Shown here in pieces: positions 51,901-60,900 of a DNA stretch of 64,000 nucleotides. The stretch comes from Pteria penguin (lineage: Eukaryota; Mollusca; Bivalvia; Pterioida; Pteriidae). The notes beneath the pieces were generated by a model, which saw only the letters and a list, made by a program, of their open reading frames with translations, was not told the DNA's origin and did not search any database. Numbering within the stretch: position 1 is the stretch's first letter; every line of letters begins with the position of its first letter. The stretch is from positions 56,706,475-56,770,474 of the forward strand of contig CM068580.1 in the NCBI GenBank assembly GCA_035048485.1, given 5' to 3'. A program made the position numbers and the translations under genes.

Positions 51901-54900
51901 GCAAGATTTTATGTCAATGCGTCAATTTCGTAGCTCTATCCCGAAAAAGTTGACCTTGACCCGATTGTTTTCAGTTCAAAAAAAATATTTCAATCTTAGA
52001 TTTTAGAATGTAGGATGAAAGATTTCAACGGTCTGATTTGGAATGTGAAAAATTTTTGAAATCGGATCATAAATAAAGTCACAATGAGCGTGGGAAAATT
52101 CGCTATGACGTCATCAAAGCTAATTAAATATTCATACGTTAATATCTCTCTTACTAAATGAGATATCGGCATGAAATTTTATATCTAAACATGTTTCCAC
52201 ATTCTTAATCTACCTCTAGAATGAAAATGGCATGCTGCCAATATTTTTGAAATTATTGGAAATTTTCGAATCAAATCTTTAGTGAGGTCTAGCGACTTTA
52301 TTTGCAGTCGGATTTTGATCGGATTTCTTCCATTCGATAGAGCGTTCAAATACCTACCAGTATAGTGTTCTCAGATTTTCGCTAACTCTTACGGTTTTTG
52401 AGTTATTTGCGTTTGAACACGACAACCCCCTTTAAAGTGATTTTTGTGACGTCATCAACACTCATTAATTATTCATGAAATGTTTTCGCCTATAGCTCGC
52501 TTATTGAGGAAGATAGAGGTGTGAAATTTGTTAGCATGATAGAGATTGAGAATATCTACCGAATTTGGCATGGAGCCAAATTCCTGAAAATGACGTCATA
52601 CTTTGTAAATGACGTCATATCTCCCTTATTTTTCATCGGATCGAGGCGGGGACGGTTGGAATCGATTCTGCGTGAAAAAGTAAACTGGTATGTACCAGCA
52701 ACAGAATTTCGATATCTCTTACCGTTTTCGAGATATTTGCGGTCAAAGTTCACGGTTTCACCATTCCTGAAAACACACTTTTCAAATTCAGGAAGCTGTG
52801 TTTCGCTTATTGAGGAAGTTACAGGTGTGAAATTTGGTAGCATGATAGAGATTGAGAATATCTACCGACTGACAAGAGGAATTTGGCATGGAGCCAAATT
52901 CCTGAAAATGACGTCATACTTTGTAAATGACGTCATATCTCCCTTATTTATTATCGGATCGAATCGGGGATGGTTGGAATCGATTCTGCGTGAAAAAGTA
53001 AAAAGGGAGTAAGAAGCAACAGAATTTCGATATCTCTTACCGTTTTCGAGATATTTGCGGTCAAAGTTCACGGTTTCACCATTCCTAAAAAAAACACATT
53101 TCAACTTCAGGAAGCTGTGTTTCGCTTATTGAGGAAGTTAGGGGTGTGAAATTTGGTAGCATGATAGAGATTGAGAATATCTACCGACTGACAAGAGGAA
53201 TTTGGCATGGAGCCAAATTCCTGAAAATGACGTCATACTTTGTAAATGACGTCATATCTCCCTTATTTATCATCGGATCGAATCGGGGATGGTTGGAATC
53301 GATTCTGCGTGAAAATTTATCACAACGTAGTACCAACAGAATTTCGATATCTCTTACCGTTTTCGAGATATTTGCCGTCAAAATTCATGGTTTCACCATT
53401 CCTGAAAATACACTTTTCAACTTCAGGAAGCTGTGTTTCGCTTATTTATAAAGCTAGTGGTGTGAAATTTGGTAGCATGATACAGAATAAAAATATTTAT
53501 CGACTGACAAGTGGGATTTGGCATGGTGCGAAATTCCTGAACATGACGTAATACTATTTAAATGACGTCATAACTCCCTTACTTTTCATCCGATCGAATC
53601 GGGAATGGTTGGAATCGATTCTTCGTGAAAAAAAAATGGATAATGTATTCACCTAAAGTTTTTTTTTCCATATCCCTTACCGTTTTTAAGATATTTGCGG
53701 TCAGATTTAACGGTTTCACAGTCCTTTCCACATACCTTGGGGCCCCACAAAGGGATGTGGTCCCAAAATATTTCTTCCTCTTATTCCCCGGAGAAAAATC
53801 TTTCATGCTGAATCCTTCATTTTCAATCCAAGAACAACAAAAAGCCAAGACATTTGGTCTTAACTTTTTCATCTGAGTCTTGTGAAACCTTCTTGTTGGC
53901 TCGCCAACAAGGTCAGCTCTAGTTATTATTATTATTATTATTTTTATTCTTAGCACTTTTTTGACTGCAATTTTCACAGAAACGGCTTCACTGTCAACAC
54001 TTTTGTTCTCTTTTTCTTACTAAAAAAGCAAAACCTGATAGAGTTAAAGGAAAATTTTGCTAAAATTCAAATTCTAATTAAAATTATATAACAATGTGTA
54101 ATTTTTAAAATCTCTCAAATCTAACTTTTATTATGCAAGCTAGATTCCTGAAATTTTCTCTATGATGTTGTACAGGTGTAGTTCTTGACAATCAAATTAA
54201 CGCCGATTAGGTAACTATTATAGTTAAGGCGCTATAAGAGTTTAAAATTTTCAACTTATTACGTAATTTCAAAAAACTTTTATTTTAAGCTTTAGGGCTG
54301 CAAAAATATTACCAAACGATTTGGAGGGTCAATATAAGGGTAAAAACAGTTATTTCAAAATTTTAAATTCATTTTTGAGAAGGTTTTAAATTTTCTCAAT
54401 TAAAATGTTTATTATTTAAGCTAGACTCCCCAAATTTTCTTTATAATGTTGTACAGATGTAGATCTTGACAACCAACTTAACGCCGATTACGTAACTTTT
54501 ACGGTAAAGGCGCTATTTGTGTTTAAAGTTTTTAAACTGATTACGTAACTTTAAAACTTTTTTATTTTAGGTTTTAGCGTTAAAAAAATATTACAAAACG
54601 ATTTAGAATGTCAATTTCATGGTGTAAGAAGTTTTTAAAATATTTTTTATCCATTTTTAATTGAGAAATTTAAGATTTTCACACATTTGGTTAGTTACGT
54701 AATTGCGTCATAACTTGCTTATTTTTCGTCATATGATCAAGAAAAAACCATACAGCACGTGAGAAGGGTTTATTCTTTTAAATGATATTTTCAAAAACAT
54801 CGAAATATTTGCCCCCTTCCCTCTAGCGTGCGTAGACCCTATCGAGAGAGGGTCTTAAATCGCCGAAATTTTACCCCGATTTTTCAATTCCATTTTCTGA

Positions 54901-57900
54901 AAAACGGATTTATGTACAAATTTTATACTATAGTTATAGACTCTCAGAGACATCGTTACCCGTTTAAGTAAAAAAAAAAATCAAAAATAAAAGTTTTCAA
55001 AAACATTACATAACAATGAGTAAAATTTTTAATTCTCCGCCATACAGCGTTATTTTAAATGCTAGACTATTTAAATTTTATCTGTCATATTCTCTAAGTT
55101 CATATCTTTAAAAAATTCATCGGCCGATAATATCTATCTTTTTTAGTTTGGCCGCTATTTCAATTTAAAGTTTTTAAATAATTACGTAATTTGCAAAAAC
55201 ATTTTATTTTTAGTCTTATCGTTTCCAGAACTTCACCAAACGATTTTCCGTACCGATTTCAGTATGAAACATGTTTCTCAGTATTTGAAAGTGAGCGATT
55301 TAAAGGATTTTTAAAAAAAATCCTTATTTGCGTAACTTTCATGTTTTTTCTTATTTGTTGTATTAACAAAGTATAAAAAGGAGAGTTTGAGAATGTATTT
55401 TGAATTCGAATTCTTAAACAAAAATCACATTTTTTGCACTCTACACGCTACTGATGAACAAGGCAATAAAAAAATCTTGTCCGAGCGTCGGGATTACATC
55501 TAAGAGAAGCGCGGTGAATTTCCCCTGCTAAATACCGACTTCAAACGTGTATGATAGTGACGGGGAAAGCGCAGTAACTCGCGATTAATTCAATCGCGAT
55601 TAATTCAATCGAGAGTTACGGCGCTTTGTCCGTGGAATGTTTAGTCGACTGTTATAATGCAGAGCCGTAATATGTATGATTTCTTTAACTTGATTTTCGA
55701 TTTATTTCCTCTAGATAATACTTTTTTCAATTTTAATTATTAATTAATTTGATTGCTTGAGGGGTGTTTTTTTTTTTTTGGGGGGGGGGGTATTTTTGTG
55801 TGTAAAGTACATTTAAGTCATTCTCCTGATCTTTTTTCTTTCTTTCCTTCTTTCTATCTACTTATTTTTCTTTTTTCTTTCGAGAGAGGAAGACCCGCCC
55901 TGTTGCCTCGGCAACAGGTAAGCTCTATTATTTATACTATTTCTAAAATTACAGTTTTGAAGTAGAATTTAGCTTTATACAATTTTGAAGTAACATTTAG
56001 ATTTATACCATATCGTGAAAATAAGTTTTTGCATACTTGTATACTCTAGCGCTAATAGACCATATTCCGGTTTTGATACTTGCTGTCTTTTTGTCCGAGC
56101 TAATACATTTTGGTGTTGTTTTTCATAGTGACGTCATAACGCATGACATAGATTCATTATAACGTCACTATGAAAAAAAAACGCCAAAAGGTATGAGCCT
56201 GGACAAAAAGTCGTCATTTATCAAAACCGAAATATGGTCTATTGGTTGGTATGTTATGGTTAATCAGCATTTACCACAATTTTAGAACAACTGCAATACA
56301 GAAGCTTGATTACTCCTCTCTTAAACTAGTGTTTAAACAACATGTGTTGTTGGCTATAAAATTTTCAGAAGTGTGACTACTTGCAAACAGACAGATAGAT
56401 GCCACACAAAGTGATCCATTTTGTTTCATAGGCCACACAAAAAGAAGAAGAATTCAGAGATTGACTTGATTTTAACTATACAAAGCTTAAATCGCCCTAC
56501 CAAATGATCCCTTATGTATTTCGTTCATACATACCTGCGTGTAGGTCTCGTGCTCATTCAGTTGAGCCTTCAAGCCCTCATATTTGCTTGAGAGATGTTG
56601 CATGGTCTTCTTAAACTGTTCTTTTCTCCTTGTTAGAACTACTCTCGCATCTAGTAAATTCTGAAGAGTAATAGAAAATTCCACATTACATCTGTAATCT
56701 GTATTATTCTTATTAATCTGCAACTTCTATAGTGAAGCAAACTAGATAGTCTTAACTGTCTTTAAACTTGATGATGCAAGAAAAAAAGCACATATAAAGT
56801 AGATCTTGATTATGAAATTATCTTTTTGGACCATCCCGTTAAATCTATACAGAATACAGAAATTTTGAGATTAATTCTTTGCTGATAAAGAAGGTATGTG
56901 ATAAATATGACATTTTAAATTAATGGAACACTCTGCTTGACCACTTTACTGCTATAATATATGTTAAAGAGTTAAATACAAAGAGCAAAGACAACAAACT
57001 TCTTACGAAATATCTAGGACTGTGAATTAACAGTTAACAAAAATTTTATAAAATGGGTACCTAAGGTATTTCTAGACAAACCTTCTTTTTGTTTTCTGAA
57101 TCCTGCTTCAGCTGACTGAGGTCAGAATATTTGACAAGATCTTTTTCCATGTTGGCTATTTTTTCCTTCAACATCACTAACTCAGTGTTGATCTTTTCTT
57201 CCAACTGTTCAACTTTCTGTAAATCCTGTTGTAACTTGTCACTTTCTAACAATGTAAATCATGCAATGTAATCAGATAATATCACAATTCCTATGTTCTT
57301 ATCTAATTCCAATTTTCATGGCTTATAACGTTTTCTCAGATATACTACTGCATCAATGAGACGGTATCATGGAAGAAAGAACAGACTCTAGAAAAGAAAC
57401 CACGTAAAGCTTTGAGTAAAAGATGTCATGCCGTTATTGTAGCATATATACCAAAGTCACATCAAAGACCATAAAAATTCCTATCACATAAAACTTTACA
57501 TCATATGATATTTTCATGTTTTTCATGGATATAATATGAAAATTGCCATATGAATAGCTCATGTGTATATATGTTGGACAACCTACCACCAGCCAATCCC
57601 AACGCTGTATTTTCTGATTTCTGCATTTCTCCTGTTTTAAATGCCAAGTCTTCCTTCATAGTTCCTAACTCTTGAGGTGTAGGTAGAGCTGTAAATCTAC
57701 TCATATTCTATAAAATTAAGTTGCAGTTTATCGTTAAAAGTCTATTTTGGATAAAGTATGCCAAGTCAAAACACTCTTTTCACAAATTTTCGACCTCCTG
57801 GCCTTTATCAAGTAAAGAAAATGGAAAATTTTCCATTTTTTCCATATGATAAAGGCCAGGAGACCAAAAATTTGTAGATAAGAGTGTTGTTATTTCTTTA

Positions 57901-60900
57901 AATTTACATGTACTTCCCTCTGGAGGACTTTAATTTCTGTATATGTCAAGTCACATGGGTTGGAATAAGAGTAAGATGCCTCATGATTTTTACTCACTGG
58001 TATGCATTTCACACAACTTTTATACTGTAGTTCAAACAATTGTAGTATAAAGATTAGTATGACTGAACTTCAGTTTGAAAATTTCTACTTCTTGTAAAAC
58101 ACGGTGCAATTGATAAAATTTTAACACGTGTTGTTATCAAATGAAATAATCTTACTCTGCTCATATGCTCAAGAAGTGAAACAACATTCTGTTCTGACTG
58201 AGCCATTCTTTGCTGAAAATTAAAGAAAAAAAAAAAGATTAAGTATATTTTTGTTTAGATCAGTCGCATGAATAATGACAATACACAGACTATGCTACCT
58301 TCATTTTTTTACCTGAAAAGCTTAACTTATATATTCAAGGCAGTGAAAAATATTCTGAATGAGTAGATGGAAAAAAAATCCCCACTGGGACAAGATTATT
58401 CATCTTCAAACCAAAAACAGCACAGCAGTGTTGTAGATCAAAACATTCAAATATTTAGTTTCTCAATTTTACGACATATGTAACTATATGTTGAAAGTAG
58501 AAAATGCAATTAAATGCTACAGCAATCACTTCAAGGGGGAAACACTCAGAAAATTCTTTTGTATATAACTATTATTGAATTATACTTACAGCCTCTGTAT
58601 TTTTACTTTCTTCAAAAGTGTTTAAGAACTCTGCAAAATACAAAGCAATAGTTATATCTATACTATATAAATATACAATAATGTTATACAGTGCTGTTAG
58701 CTGATTGTTAAAACAATTTTTAGAAGAACGAAATGTATGATACAGCAAGATTATTTTCTTGTTTCACATATGCTAATGAATAAGGAATTACCATCTATAG
58801 TTTCCTCTCTTTTCTTAAGTTCTTTGTATTTTTGATTTCTTTCACCTACAAGAAAAAAGAAAAATACCTTACTACAAGGACATCAAAGAGGCAAAGTACT
58901 GTAAAGTAAAGATGGATGCGTAAAATAACTTTCCTTTACATTCACATTGATGAGTTCATTCCTTATTTAATGAAACTACAATGCCAACTTTGACTTTCTT
59001 GATGTAAACAATTATTGCATTTATGTTAAAAATTTAAGCTGACATGCACAAATATTAGAAATCTTACCTTGATTTTCTTCTATATCTATATCCAACTGTT
59101 GCATTTCCTCTTGCATAGATTCTATCTTTTCTCTGATGTCATTTGTTCTGAAGGGAAATAACTCAAATGCATGAGATAGTTTAACAAGAATGGAAAGGCT
59201 CAAATGATCTTTTATGTTCAAGTGAGAACTCAATCAGACCTATAACCTTCTATATACTCTAGTAGATAAAACCTTTAGTGAGAATTACTACTATTTTATT
59301 CATATACACTCCATAATCCTGGGTATGTTGACATAAAATATGCAACTTTGGGTATAATGAAATGAAATACAGTGAAAACTGTCCAAAGCGGACACTGTCA
59401 AAACCGGAATCTTGTGAAAAACGGACAATTTTTGTGGAACGTATTTTTTTCCCATTATTTTCATTAAATGTAAACTCTCCGAATAACGGACACTGTCCAC
59501 TCTGGACATCGGACGCGATATCCGGTCCCAATTTCATGAAATCTTATGTTATTTAACTGAGAATACCGGACACTTCCGTCGGCAATAGATAACATACTTG
59601 ATCGATCGCGCATTGTTTACATAACCGCCCGGCCGTTATAAATGACACCTGTTTACCCTTAATTTGTTGTTTGGGTGTATATTCGATTAGATCATAAACC
59701 CTATGTGGCTTCACTGTACGTGCGGGTAGTTTATTTGCCGTTTAATTAATATACATGTACAAGCCATTTACTGAAGCACATATGATTGAATTAGGCAAAG
59801 TTTTTCAAACAATTAGTCTACGGCAAGTTTTCGTTTTAATGTACCGACATGTAACCAATTATTTACTCATCATTATGCACTTCTAGATTACTACATTATT
59901 AAACATCTAATTAGTGTCCAACATATACCTACTCTGAATTAGATCAACCATTCCATACTTTACAATCATTCAGGCAAGATCGTTTACTTTAGAAAATTCT
60001 AAAATGTCGGAACCGGCTTCTAAGCGCAGACGCGTAGAATTGACGCTTAAAGACAAGATTGGACTGATTAGAGACTCTGAGGCTTTACCTAAAATGTCTA
60101 TGAGGGATCTAGGAAGTAAATATGGAATAGGAAAATCAACAGTTTCCGATATTCTGAAAAAGAAAGATGTGTACCTGGGAGAATTTGAAAAAAATTCTGA
60201 TGTGAAAAAGCAACGCTTTAACACAAAATGTGCTTTCGATGAATTGAATGAATTAACATGGAGATGGTTTTCTCAAGCTCGGGCCAAAAACATTCCACTA
60301 TCGGGACCAATTATCCAAGAAAAGGCCTTGAAATTCGCAGCGGATTTGAACTTAACAGACTTCAAGGCTTCAAATGGATGGCTTGAGAGTTTCAAAACAC
60401 GACATTCAATTCGCGCATTCAAAATCAGTGGCGAAAGTGCAGGGGTTGATCAAACTGTGGTGACCGACTTCAAGGACCGTATATCCGATATCGAGTCAGG
60501 ATTCGAACCTTGCGATATTTTCAATTGCGATGAGACTGGACTATATTGGCGCGCATTACCCGATAAAACTCTCTCAACAAAAGATGATCAAGCTAAAGGG
60601 GTGAAAAATTCCAAAGAACGGATTACTGTGATGTTTGCATGCAGTGCGACCGGTGAAAAGCTACGTCCTTTAGTGATCGGAAAAGCCGAGAATCCTAGGT
60701 GTTTTAAAAACGTAAACAAGAAAACCCTACCCGTTCAGTGGAACTGGAATAAGAAAGCCTGGATGAATTCGAAGCTGTTCGAGGCCTGGATAAGAAGTGT
60801 TGATGCCGATATGAGGAGACAAAAACGAAAAATTCTTATGTTTTTGGATAATGCCACTTCTCATAATCATGTTACCTTAACGAACATCACCTTGAAATTC

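Larger units (their letters stand above)
26750..53570. promoter_or_regulatory. Cluster of ~85 TGACGTCA (CRE-core) palindromes
   Basis: Each unit body has two TGACGTCA (in GCTATGACGTCATCAAAG and TTGTGACGTCATCAACAC). Each standard subrepeat adds two, 20-21 bp apart (ATGACGTCATAC, AATGACGTCATATC). The terminal subrepeat adds one plus a decayed TGACGTAA. Summing over the units gives about 86. TGACGTCA is the known site of CREB/ATF dimers. Activity here is inference only. Confidence 0.5.
26176..53922 (+). repeat. Head-to-tail array of 11 Helentron/Helitron-like units plus one fragment
   Basis: Unit ends (CTAG) are at 32587, 34771, 36733, 38834, 40822, 42798, 47545, 49538, 51500, 51651 and 53922; one unit (ending ~45076) lacks its 3' end. 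Each complete unit has: an optional 5' palindrome (GGTTTCACAAGT / ACTTGTGAAACC); a TTA/T-rich tract; a ~0.9-kb body starting TTCTTCCGTTTTTGCAGTGG; two or three ~317-bp subrepeats, usually followed by one diverged terminal subrepeat; a 3' segment with CTTGGGGCCCCACAAAGG; the inverted repeat CTTGTGAAACC; the hairpin CTTGTTGGCTCGCCAACAAG; and GTCAGCTCTAG. It lies in the IFT74 intron, opposite to the gene's direction. No plausible protein is encoded. Confidence 0.9.
26107..55927 (+). mobile_element. Outer Helentron/Helitron-like non-autonomous element, split by a nested array
   Basis: The 5' end has the palindrome GGGTCTTCC / GGAAGACCC (26108-26134). The 3' end repeats GGAAGACCC (55888-55896), followed by hairpin CCTGTTGCC-tc-GGCAACAGG (55899-55918) and TAAGCTCTA. 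This layout (subterminal inverted repeat at both ends, a 3' stem-loop, a CTA-type end before TT) parallels the array elements inside it. The element's own sequence is ~2 kb (26107-26175 plus 53936-55927) and includes internal ~280-bp tandem units beginning GCTAGA near 54148 and 54419, with a more diverged one near 55057. No transposase is encoded. Confidence 0.72.

Noticed and set aside
27200..53400. Recurring ~60-200-codon open frames on both strands in the array (for example MLPNFTPL... and [11 protein letters not shown]...)
   Set aside because: They are overlapping antisense frames of the ~317-bp subrepeats. Copies drift in length with A-run and subrepeat changes, start and stop at arbitrary points and match no family I recognise. 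Their recurrence reflects repeat identity.
26176..53922. CRISPR-like or satellite interpretation of the array
   Set aside because: Units are ~2 kb with transposon-like ends inside a eukaryotic intron; there are no short repeats with unique spacers. A plain satellite would not explain the hairpin/CTAG ends and subterminal inverted repeats.
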